From NCBI GenBank assembly GCA_916719935.1, contig CAKAPY010000040.1:1-9045 (forward strand): 9,045 nucleotides of DNA, read 5' to 3'. Below, piece by piece: positions 1-5,674 of this stretch (positions are counted from its first letter, which is position 1; every line of letters starts with the position of its first letter). A model generated the notes under the pieces. The model was not told where the DNA came from, did not search any database, and saw only the letters and a program-made list of their open reading frames with translations. Made by a program: the position numbers and the translations under genes. The stretch is from an uncultured Actinomyces sp. (GTDB lineage Bacteria > Actinomycetota > Actinomycetes > Actinomycetales > Actinomycetaceae).

Positions 1-130
1 CAGCGGCTTCTTCACTCATTCCAAAGCTTGAGCGCGTCTTTTCAGATGTCCACGAAATCGACTCCATATAGAAAATGAAAACGTGAAGCAGGGCGGCAAA
101 AATAGCGAAAACCATCGCAACCAGGTGCAT
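1..130 (-). CDS. DUF1304 family small membrane protein (N-terminal part)
   Basis: The first 43 codons of a gene that leaves the window at the left edge. The start is ATG at 130-128 with a purine-rich ribosome binding site (AAGGA) about six bases upstream. The visible protein begins MHLVAMVFAIFAALLHVFIF, a hydrophobic first membrane helix, then continues YMESISWTSEKTRSSFGMSEE. The pattern of an N-terminal helix with a 'LLHVFIFYMES..W' segment and then '..R.FG.' matches the start of DUF1304, a family of roughly 120-residue four-helix inner-membrane proteins of unknown function. It lies downstream of nrdG on the same strand, but about 200 bases and a strong stem-loop separate them, so it probably has its own promoter. 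A TAGAAT hexamer on the minus strand at 176-171 is a possible -10 box without a clear -35. The family call is from memory of the conserved N-terminus; the rest of the gene is not visible. Confidence 0.8.
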   Translation of the reverse strand, partial: MHLVAMVFAIFAALLHVFIFYMESISWTSEKTRSSFGMSEEAA

Positions 131-198
131 AAGGATTCCTTTGGGGTGTGATGGGAATGAATCTGGGTCAATTCTATTACCGACTCTCACGCATAGCA

Positions 199-234
199 GT
201 TGCCGGGAGTGCAGCTTAAAGCACTCCCGGCAAC
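199..234 (-). terminator. Perfect 14-bp stem-loop after nrdG
   Basis: Arms 199-212 (GTTGCCGGGAGTGC) and 221-234 (GCACTCCCGGCAAC) are exact reverse complements around an 8-base loop. The stem can be lengthened by three more pairs (195-197 with 235-237) past one bulged A. It lies about 95 bases beyond the nrdG stop and before the DUF1304 start, the right place for a terminator of the nrdDG transcript. Neither strand shows a clear U-tract after the stem, so it would be the I-shaped hairpin type often proposed for actinobacteria. The rest of 131-329 holds no gene I can recognise. Confidence 0.6.
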
Positions 235-329
235 GCTGCGGCACCGCACGCTCAACCCCACTTCAGCGCGCATAGCGGCCGCTCACACACTCGACGCTCC
301 CCAAACACAGAGTCGCCGAGCACGTTGTT

Positions 330-1055
330 TTATGCAGGCCTGAATTCAAAAGATTCAAACCCAAGTTTCTTGATGTCTTCAGCTATCGCCTCGACTTCCA
401 TATCCCACGCGCGGTCCCCCGCATTAAAACCTTCAGCAGTGCCCATGGCGCGCGCCTGCTGAAGTGCGAAATGCGTTGCACCCAAGTCCTTGACGCACGA
501 AGCAACCTCGCGGGCATCGGAAGGACCATCCGGATACACCGTCAGGCGAACCTCGTAGGCAACACCCGAATCCAGCACCTCGCCCAAGCTCTCCCACGCC
601 TTGGGACCCGCGTTGGGACGCCCGGCCACGGCCTCGTACGCGGGACCCGACATCGCTTTAATGTCGATGCCCACCCAATCAACCAGGTCGGAACGCAAAA
701 TCTCACGCAGGCGCGAAGGATAAGGACCCGCGGTGTGCAAACCAACCTCGAAGCCCAAATCGCGCACGCGCTGCATGGCCGGCAGAAGGGCCAACTGGCG
801 GGTGGCCTCGCCACCGGAGAAGACCACCCCGTCCAGCAGACCAACCCGACGGCCCAGCAGGTCCTCAACTTTCTCCCAGGACACTACCCCGGGAATTTTC
901 GGATCGATGATCGCCTGATTGTGGCAATACGGGCATGCCCAGGGACACCCTTGAGCGAATACCGTCGCCACGAATTTTCCCGGCCAGTCCACGCTGGACA
1001 TGGGGCTCAGACCTGCGATCTGCAGGTCCGAGGCCCTCAAGGTCGCAAGGCTCAT
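330..1055 (-). CDS. nrdG: Anaerobic ribonucleotide reductase activating protein, NrdG2-type radical SAM enzyme
   Basis: This cytoplasmic enzyme uses S-adenosylmethionine and a [4Fe-4S] cluster to create the glycyl radical on NrdD. The radical-SAM signature C-x3-C-x2-C is present as C37-PWA-C41-PY-C44, in the context AQGCPWACPYCHNQ. It is preceded by the 'GLSPMSSVDWPGK' lead-in typical of the longer NrdG2 branch (about 220-240 residues) rather than the ~155-residue E. coli type. The SAM-binding GGE motif reads SGGEAT at 80-85, with Ala where Pro is more usual. The barrel continues through VGIDIKAM (128-134) and EVRLTVYP (168-175). The start ATG (1055-1053) overlaps the nrdD stop in an ATGA junction, so translation is probably coupled. 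The stop is TAA at 332-330. As second gene of the nrdD operon it should share NrdR control. The family call is firm; that its partner is the adjacent NrdD is inferred from the overlap. Confidence 0.94.
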   Translation of the reverse strand: MSLATLRASDLQIAGLSPMSSVDWPGKFVATVFAQGCPWACPYCHNQAIIDPKIPGVVSWEKVEDLLGRRVGLLDGVVFSGGEATRQLALLPAMQRVRDLGFEVGLHTAGPYPSRLREILRSDLVDWVGIDIKAMSGPAYEAVAGRPNAGPKAWESLGEVLDSGVAYEVRLTVYPDGPSDAREVASCVKDLGATHFALQQARAMGTAEGFNAGDRAWDMEVEAIAEDIKKLGFESFEFRPA

Positions 1056-2923
1056 CGCTGATCCACCGGCGGGAAAGCACTGACCAGTTCACCGTGATCC
1101 GAAGCCGCAGCCTCGGAGAACATGGTGCGCTCGTTGTACTCACCCTTCTTACCGATATTGAAGGATTTCACGGGGCGGAAGTAGCCCATGACTCGAGTCC
1201 AGACCTCGCACTCTTGCGGTTCGCGGTCGGGGTGAGCCTCGGCGCACTTCTCGCAGGTGAAGTACTCGCCGGCCAGGTAGCCGTGTACGGGGCAGATCGA
1301 GAAGGTCGGGGTGATGGTGATGTAGGGGACCTTGAATGCGGTCAGCGAACGACGCACCATTTCCTTGCAGGCCGCACCCGAGCTCATACGCTCGCCCATG
1401 TAGAGGTGCAAAACCGTACCGCCCGTGTACTTACCCTGCAAAACTTCCTGATCTTCCAAGGCCTGGAAGGGGTCGTCGGTGTAACCAACGGGAAGTTGCG
1501 AAGAGTTCGTGTAGTAGGGCTGCTCATCGGTGCCGGCCTGGAGGATGCCCGGGTAATGCAAGCGGTCAGCCTTCGCGAAGCGGTAGGTCGTACCTTCGGC
1601 CGGGGTCGCCTCGAGGTTGTACATGTGGCCGGTGGCCTCTTGGAGTTCAACCATGCGCTCACGGATGTGATCGAGGATCGAGCAGCACATCTCAAAACCG
1701 AACTTATCGGTGATGTCGTACTGGTCTCCCGTGAAGTTGCGAACCATCTCGTTCATGCCGTTGACGCCGATGGTTGAGAAGTGGTTGTTCAGGTGTCCCA
1801 AGTAGCGCTTCGAGTAGGGGAACAGGCCGCGATCCATGTGGAACTGAATGGTTTCACGCTTGGCTTCCAGGGTCTGAGAACCCAGGTCAATCAAGTGATC
1901 CAATTCCTTGACGAGGCCGTCCATGTCGCCCGCGAAACGGTAGCCCAGACGCGCCATATTGATCGTGACGACACCGATGGAGCCCGTCAGTTCTGCGGAA
2001 CCGAATAGGCCATTGCCGCGCTTGAGCAATTCACGCAGGTCCAACTGCAGGCGGCAGCACATCGAGCGGATCATGTGGGGATCCAAGTCGGAATTAATGA
2101 AGTTCTGGAAGTAGGGAAGGCCGTACTTTGCGGTCATCTCGAAAAGCGCGTCAACATTTTCGCCCTCCCAATCAAAATCGGGAGTCATGTTGTAGGTCGG
2201 AATCGGGAAAGTGAAGACACGGCCGTCCGCGTCTCCCCCGGTCATGACCTCAATGAAAGCGCGGTTAATGAGGTTCATTTCCTCTTGGAGCTCACCATAA
2301 GTAAAGTCCACAACTTCGTCGCCAATGAGGGGGTGTTCATCAGCCAGATCATCCGGGCAGGTCCAGTCGAAGGTGAGGTTGGTGAAGGGGCACTGGCTGC
2401 CCCAACGCGAAGGAACATTGAGGTTGTAGATCAGTTCCTGCATGCTCTGGACGATCTGCTCGTATGTCATGTTGTCCAGGCGAACGAAGGGGGCCATGTA
2501 GGTATCAAAGGAGGAGAAGGCCTGCGCTCCCGCCCATTCGTTTTGCAAAGTTCCAAGGAAGTTCACGATCTGCCCGCACGCCGAAGAGAAGTGCTTCGGG
2601 GGTGCCGAGGCGATGGCACCGCTGACCCCGTTGAAACCTTCTTGGATCAGTCGCTTGAGCGACCATCCCGCGCAATAACCCGCGAACATATCGAGATCGT
2701 GGATGTGGATGTCACCGCTGCGGTGTGCTGCTCCTGCTTCGGGGGAGTAGACGCGCTCCAACCAGTAGTTAGCAATCATCTTGCCGGCAGAGTTCAGGAT
2801 TAGGCCACCCAGCGAGTAGCCCTGATTGGCGTTTGCATTAACGCGCCAATCGGAGCGGTCAAGGTATTCCTCGACGGTCGAGATCGCATCGATGTCATAG
2901 CGTGTTGTGGGAGATGTAGTCAC
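1052..2923 (-). CDS. nrdD: Anaerobic (class III) ribonucleoside-triphosphate reductase, large subunit
   Basis: The enzyme converts ribonucleoside triphosphates to dNTPs in the absence of oxygen, using a glycyl radical made by NrdG. Visible family marks in 623 residues: the N-terminal core block SDWRVNANANQGYSLGGL (24-41); SGDIHIHDLD (69-78); SSACGQ with Cys116; SMCCR with Cys289/Cys290, where the thiyl-radical cysteine is expected; NLEATPAEGTTYRFAKAD (436-453); a probable zinc site C544-PVH..C557-EK-C560; and the glycyl radical loop WTRVMGY with Gly580. The start is GTG at 2923-2921, chosen because AAAGGA (2934-2929) sits five bases upstream. No N-terminal ATP-cone precedes the core: only about 15 residues lie before it, so the usual dATP off-switch domain is absent and the length is near that of cone-less forms such as phage T4 NrdD. 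The reductant (formate versus thioredoxin type) cannot be settled by eye. It is the first gene of nrdDG, downstream of two NrdR boxes. Confidence 0.97.
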   Translation of the reverse strand: MTTSPTTRYDIDAISTVEEYLDRSDWRVNANANQGYSLGGLILNSAGKMIANYWLERVYSPEAGAAHRSGDIHIHDLDMFAGYCAGWSLKRLIQEGFNGVSGAIASAPPKHFSSACGQIVNFLGTLQNEWAGAQAFSSFDTYMAPFVRLDNMTYEQIVQSMQELIYNLNVPSRWGSQCPFTNLTFDWTCPDDLADEHPLIGDEVVDFTYGELQEEMNLINRAFIEVMTGGDADGRVFTFPIPTYNMTPDFDWEGENVDALFEMTAKYGLPYFQNFINSDLDPHMIRSMCCRLQLDLRELLKRGNGLFGSAELTGSIGVVTINMARLGYRFAGDMDGLVKELDHLIDLGSQTLEAKRETIQFHMDRGLFPYSKRYLGHLNNHFSTIGVNGMNEMVRNFTGDQYDITDKFGFEMCCSILDHIRERMVELQEATGHMYNLEATPAEGTTYRFAKADRLHYPGILQAGTDEQPYYTNSSQLPVGYTDDPFQALEDQEVLQGKYTGGTVLHLYMGERMSSGAACKEMVRRSLTAFKVPYITITPTFSICPVHGYLAGEYFTCEKCAEAHPDREPQECEVWTRVMGYFRPVKSFNIGKKGEYNERTMFSEAAASDHGELVSAFPPVDQR

Positions 2924-2928
2924 GGTTT

Positions 2929-2934
2929 TCCTTT
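2929..2934 (-). promoter_or_regulatory. Ribosome binding site that fixes the GTG start of nrdD
   Basis: AAAGGA on the minus strand, five bases before GTG at 2923. It supports this GTG as the start, since no ATG with a comparable site lies near the beginning of the conserved core. Confidence 0.7.
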
Positions 2935-2964
2935 CCGAGCTTCAACACTGACATCGTGGTGGGG

Positions 2965-2980
2965 GCACAATATCTAGTGC
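2965..2980. promoter_or_regulatory. NrdR box, nrdD-proximal copy
   Basis: GCACAATATCTAGTGC closely matches the NrdR consensus (acaCwAtATaTwGtgt), an imperfect palindrome. NrdR is the zinc-finger/ATP-cone repressor of ribonucleotide reductase genes. This copy lies about 42 bases upstream of the nrdD GTG. It shares the 14-base core CACAATATCTAGTG with the second box. Read on the minus strand it contains TAGATAT, which could double as a -10 element, so repressor binding would block RNA polymerase. The nrdR gene is not in this window. Confidence 0.88.
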
Positions 2981-2996
2981 GCGAGACGAACGCGTC

Positions 2997-3012
2997 CCAC
3001 AATATCTAGTGG
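2997..3012. promoter_or_regulatory. NrdR box, nrdD-distal copy
   Basis: CCACAATATCTAGTGG, the second copy of the same operator. Exactly 16 bases separate the two boxes and their centres are 32 bp apart, about three helical turns, which is the classic spacing for cooperative NrdR binding to paired boxes. Together they predict repression of nrdDG. Confidence 0.88.
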
Positions 3013-3136
3013 TTTCGGAAAAGGTGTAGCTACGACATGCGGTGTGTTGTCATTCGACAAAAATGCGCAAATTACGAAAGTGGGTGAACGCATTGCGCGA
3101 GTATCTGAATAGCTTGCGAATAAGTTAGATGAAACT
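3013..3136 (-). promoter_or_regulatory. Upstream part of the nrdD control region
   Basis: The gap between the PAP2 gene and nrdD (2924-3168) holds no coding region I can support. Apart from the NrdR boxes it is AT-richer than its neighbours (for instance 3055-3130), as expected for a promoter region. I see no -35/-10 pair good enough to place a start site; TTGTCG at 3060-3055 (minus strand) is a weak -35 candidate. An oxygen-responsive site (FNR/CRP-like, TTGAT-N4-ATCAA) was looked for and not found. Confidence 0.4.
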
Positions 3137-3158
3137 AGCGCGAGCGCGCTTTCAGCGC
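3137..3158 (-). terminator. Short overlapping hairpins after the PAP2 gene
   Basis: Three 5-base arms lie side by side: AGCGC (3137-3141), GCGCT (3146-3150) and AGCGC (3154-3158). The middle arm can pair with either neighbour, giving two mutually exclusive 5-bp hairpins with 4-base or 3-base loops. They begin ten bases beyond the TAA stop of the PAP2 gene and could end its transcript before the nrdD promoter. There is no U-tract, so this is a weak call. Confidence 0.35.
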
Positions 3159-3168
3159 AAAATCGGCA

Positions 3169-4290
3169 TTATTTCGCCGAAAGTCGGTCAACCTCGTGAA
3201 TAACAAAACCTGCAACAGCGATAACACCAAAAGACGAAATCCCCGCAAGAACATGAGCCCGACGCGGAAGAGCATCCAAAAATTCTGCGTAGGTGATTCC
3301 GCCCGAACCCATTTGTGCCAAATCATTGGGAGTCAAGGCCCACACAGAATAAACAACTCCCAAAACCGTGATGAGCGCACTGGCCATTGCAATGACAGCC
3401 ATAGCTTTTTGGACGGGCACGCCGTGGCGAACGCGGGTCTCCAGCGGACACAAGATCAGTGCCCAAAAACCGCAGATTGCCATAGCAACAAGAACATCGG
3501 CGGGGCGGTGCCAGCCGAAAACCATGACGGAAATACCCACCAAGGATGTCCAGATATATCCGATCCACGCTGCGGGGCCTCGGAACCATTCGGGGGCAAT
3601 CATCACCAATGCCAGAGCAAGGGACATTGCAACTGTCGTATGCCCCGAAGGAAGCGAATTCAAAATAGCTGCCGACACGTGGAAATCCGGGCGATCAATG
3701 AGCAGCTTCGCAACCTGAGTCGTCGTATTAGCCGCAACAATCATGCCCAGCGCACGACCCGCCAGCGTTGGACGACGACGCAGCCATGCGATCAAAACAA
3801 TCAGACCACCAACAGCGACCATCGCGGGAACCGAAATAATGTGCGTCACGGTGCTTCCCACAGTGCCTAAGGGCTCTGCCCAGCGCATGGCGGCTTCCAT
3901 CGACAAGGTGTCAATCGCCTGGCCTGTAACAGTGAAGACGGCGACCCAAGCGACAAGGATACTGAAGAGCGCACACCCTCCCGCAGCGAAAAGTCGGCGC
4001 ACGAGGCGAGGACGGTAGCCGGGAGCCACAGTCCTTGGGGCGCTCCGAGCAGCACCCGAAGCGGCACGTGCACCACTACGCGGGCTTGATTGGCGAATGT
4101 TTGGCCGCCGTCCAGCACCAGAAGAGGGGGTTTCAGAAGTGGCCGCACCCGAGTCCTGGGAGCCAGAGAATCGCCTTGACGAGGCCGCGAGCGCTTCCGG
4201 AACCTCTGCAGCATCCTCTGAGGGTGCGTAAGCCTCGGATTCTTCGGAATTAAAGGAAGGATCAGGATAACCGGGAATGCGGTCGCTCAT
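3169..4290 (-). CDS. PAP2-family membrane phosphatase with long disordered N-terminal tail
   Basis: Probably an integral membrane phosphatase acting on a lipid phosphate or diphosphate such as phosphatidic acid or undecaprenyl diphosphate; the substrate cannot be told. Residues 1-95 are Ser/Ala/Glu/Arg-rich with no helix pattern and look like a cytoplasmic disordered tail. About seven or eight hydrophobic segments follow, roughly 99-122, 150-170, 178-195, 217-233, 238-258, 265-281, 294-317 and 344-365. PAP2 marks are NSLPSGHTT (PSGH 214-217, proposed general acid/base His217) and GWHRPADV (nucleophile candidate His261, with Asp265). K195 starts the first motif as KLLIDRPDF, which is shorter than the textbook K-x6-RP, and the third motif reads S254-V255 where the textbook has SR. 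The start ATG (4290-4288) has a strong purine run (AAGGGAGGGAG) just upstream. It stands alone on its strand between two control regions. The family is confident; activity is inferred. Confidence 0.88.
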   Translation of the reverse strand: MSDRIPGYPDPSFNSEESEAYAPSEDAAEVPEALAASSRRFSGSQDSGAATSETPSSGAGRRPNIRQSSPRSGARAASGAARSAPRTVAPGYRPRLVRRLFAAGGCALFSILVAWVAVFTVTGQAIDTLSMEAAMRWAEPLGTVGSTVTHIISVPAMVAVGGLIVLIAWLRRRPTLAGRALGMIVAANTTTQVAKLLIDRPDFHVSAAILNSLPSGHTTVAMSLALALVMIAPEWFRGPAAWIGYIWTSLVGISVMVFGWHRPADVLVAMAICGFWALILCPLETRVRHGVPVQKAMAVIAMASALITVLGVVYSVWALTPNDLAQMGSGGITYAEFLDALPRRAHVLAGISSFGVIAVAGFVIHEVDRLSAK

Positions 4291-4556
4291 TGCGCTCCCT
4301 CCCTTCCCTCATGCGACAACCAACTAGGTGGCATCTGTTTCGTTTCGCGTTCTTCGAAGGTCTTATTTTAGTCACCCATCTGGGGCATTTTCTATTGGAA
4401 CACTAGGTTTTTCCTCGGTTGATTGAGGTGACATTTTGTCGCATTCTCAAGCTTCTATCTCGAGCCGCGCTCCGGTCATTCGGTTAGAGTGGAGGAGTCA
4501 ACAGGCGTGAGTCACGGCGATTCAATGCCACTACCGACTCGGATCAGGGGTGCTAC
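4291..4556. promoter_or_regulatory. Divergent promoter region between the PAP2 and YbjN-helicase transcripts
   Basis: This 266-base gap separates a minus-strand gene from a plus-strand operon, so it should carry both promoters. Candidates by eye are TAAAAT on the minus strand (4370-4365) as a -10 box for the PAP2 gene, and TAGAGT on the plus strand (4485-4490) as a -10 box for the YbjN operon. Neither has a good -35 hexamer at 16-18 bases. The middle (about 4360-4440) is AT-rich. GGAGGAG at 4491-4497 precedes a short reading frame that I do not accept as a gene. No palindromic operator was recognised. Confidence 0.4.
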
Positions 4557-5057
4557 GTGTCGATTTCTCCGGTCAACACCGACCGCATTCGCGCTGTCTT
4601 GCACGGTCACGATCTGAATTTTGGTGAGTCTTCAGACGAAGAGCTCGCTGTTCCGACACGAAATGCGATCTATTTCTGGAACACATCAAACCCCCACATC
4701 CTGCAATTGCGTGCGCACTGGCGTGGAATTGCCAACGATGATGCCGAATTTGCGTCGCTCATGGAAGAGGTTCGGCGCTGCAATGCAACCCGCACAGGGC
4801 CGAAGGCGTACTTGGCTCCTTTCGAAGACGGCCGCCGCTACGGGCTGATCGCCGAATGCGACATCGTTGCAACAAACGGTCTTTCGGAAGCCCAGCTCGA
4901 TACCTTCTTCGAAACTTCAATGTCGATGATCATGGGATTCTTCTCTGATCTTGAAGAAACCCTTCCCGAATTCGTCACGTGGAGTGATGAAGATTCGGAT
5001 CAAGAGTCATCTAGCGAGGCGAACACCATCTCGCTCCACCAGGGAGATCGATCATGA
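4557..5057 (+). CDS. YbjN domain-containing protein (first copy)
   Basis: A 166-residue soluble protein of the YbjN family, whose members have a type III secretion chaperone-like alpha/beta fold and no settled molecular function. The match is the repeating pattern: AIYFWNTSNPHILQLRAHWRG (37-57), then EEVRRCNATRTGPKAYLAPFEDGRRYGLIAECDI (70-103) and a closing helix GLSEAQLDTFFETSMSMIMGFFSDLEETLPE (108-138). The C-terminal 25 residues are acidic and Ser-rich (WSDEDSDQESSSEAN) and look unstructured. The start is GTG at 4557, with AGGGG six bases before it; no in-frame alternative lies just upstream. There is no signal peptide or membrane segment. Its stop overlaps the ATG of the next YbjN gene in ATGA, so the two are probably made in matched amounts and may form a heterodimer (inference). 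Confidence 0.82.
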   Translation: MSISPVNTDRIRAVLHGHDLNFGESSDEELAVPTRNAIYFWNTSNPHILQLRAHWRGIANDDAEFASLMEEVRRCNATRTGPKAYLAPFEDGRRYGLIAECDIVATNGLSEAQLDTFFETSMSMIMGFFSDLEETLPEFVTWSDEDSDQESSSEANTISLHQGDRS

Positions 5058-5674
5058 GCACACTTCCGGGACCCTATCCCGTACCCAAGGATTCGATCAC
5101 GCCGTACAAAGTGACTTTCGATCGCTTAATGCGCACGCTTTCTGAGCTGCAGTTCCAGGCTGATGTTTTGGCGGAAAACCGCGCTGCTGGCGCCGTTTTC
5201 GACGGGGTACCTTTCCTACTCAGCATGGATTCTTCCGAGCGATTCCTGTCGATTCGCGCGGTCTGGGATACCGACTTTGACGCCGAAAAGGCCGGCCATC
5301 CACTTTTCGCCGCAGCTGATTCATGGAACCGCGAGAAGTATTTCCCTACGGTTTATTGGATGCTAGATCCCGCCGGCTCTCTTCAGGTATGCGCCGATTT
5401 CGCCGTTGACACTTCTGCCGGCCTATCGGACCAGCAGCTCACCGACCACTTGGGCGCTGGCATTTCAACCGGAATTGACGCAATCCGCTACATGCAAGAG
5501 GCCGCAACCCAGACCTTGGGTTGGGTCGCTCCGGAGGCGACTCCCTATTCTGCTTCGCCCGAAGCCTCGGCCCCCGCTGAGTCCTTCGCGCATCCTCAGC
5601 CGGGTAGCCCTGCCTCCACTGATAGCGAGGCCGAGGGTCGCTCCGCTCATAGTGGTGCCGCTTTCGGGCTCTGA
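5054..5674 (+). CDS. YbjN domain-containing protein (second copy)
   Basis: A 206-residue protein with a second, diverged YbjN domain. Recognisable parts are VTFDRLMRTLSELQFQADV (20-38), the strand FDGVPFLLSMDSSERFLSIRAVW (49-71), the family-typical AADSWNREKYFPTVYWMLD (87-105) and the closing helix LSDQQLTDHLGAGISTGIDAIRYMQEA (124-150). It keeps the Trp-Asn pair (W91-N92) where the first copy has Cys-Asn. Residues from about 160 to the end are rich in Pro, Ala, Ser and Glu and are probably disordered. Translation starts inside the end of the first YbjN gene (ATGA) and its TGA stop shares one base with the helicase ATG (TGATG), so all three are coupled. It is not a recent duplicate: the two copies are only distantly similar. 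Confidence 0.82.
   Translation: MSTLPGPYPVPKDSITPYKVTFDRLMRTLSELQFQADVLAENRAAGAVFDGVPFLLSMDSSERFLSIRAVWDTDFDAEKAGHPLFAAADSWNREKYFPTVYWMLDPAGSLQVCADFAVDTSAGLSDQQLTDHLGAGISTGIDAIRYMQEAATQTLGWVAPEATPYSASPEASAPAESFAHPQPGSPASTDSEAEGRSAHSGAAFGL

Noticed and set aside
935..1777. A 280-codon open frame on the plus strand opposite the nrdG start and nrdD end.
   Set aside because: It is antisense to two confidently recognised genes, has no family-like pattern and reflects codon bias of the real strand.
2075..2803. A 242-codon plus-strand open frame opposite nrdD.
   Set aside because: Same reason: it mirrors conserved NrdD codons and shows no recognisable protein features.
3013..3136. Possible FNR/CRP-type site upstream of nrdD.
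   Set aside because: No TTGAT-N4-ATCAA-like or TGTGA-N6-TCACA-like palindrome was found by eye.
3196..3870. A 224-codon plus-strand open frame opposite the PAP2 gene.
   Set aside because: Composition is rich in Asn, Gln, His and Arg, typical of the antisense of a membrane protein gene.
4507..4617. A 36-codon frame starting at GTG 4507 with GGAGGAG nine bases upstream, overlapping the start of the first YbjN gene.
   Set aside because: The likely -10 box TAGAGT at 4485-4490 would put the transcript start at about the same place as GGAGGAG, so the site may not be in the mRNA. The peptide is basic and featureless. A leader peptide is possible but not supported.
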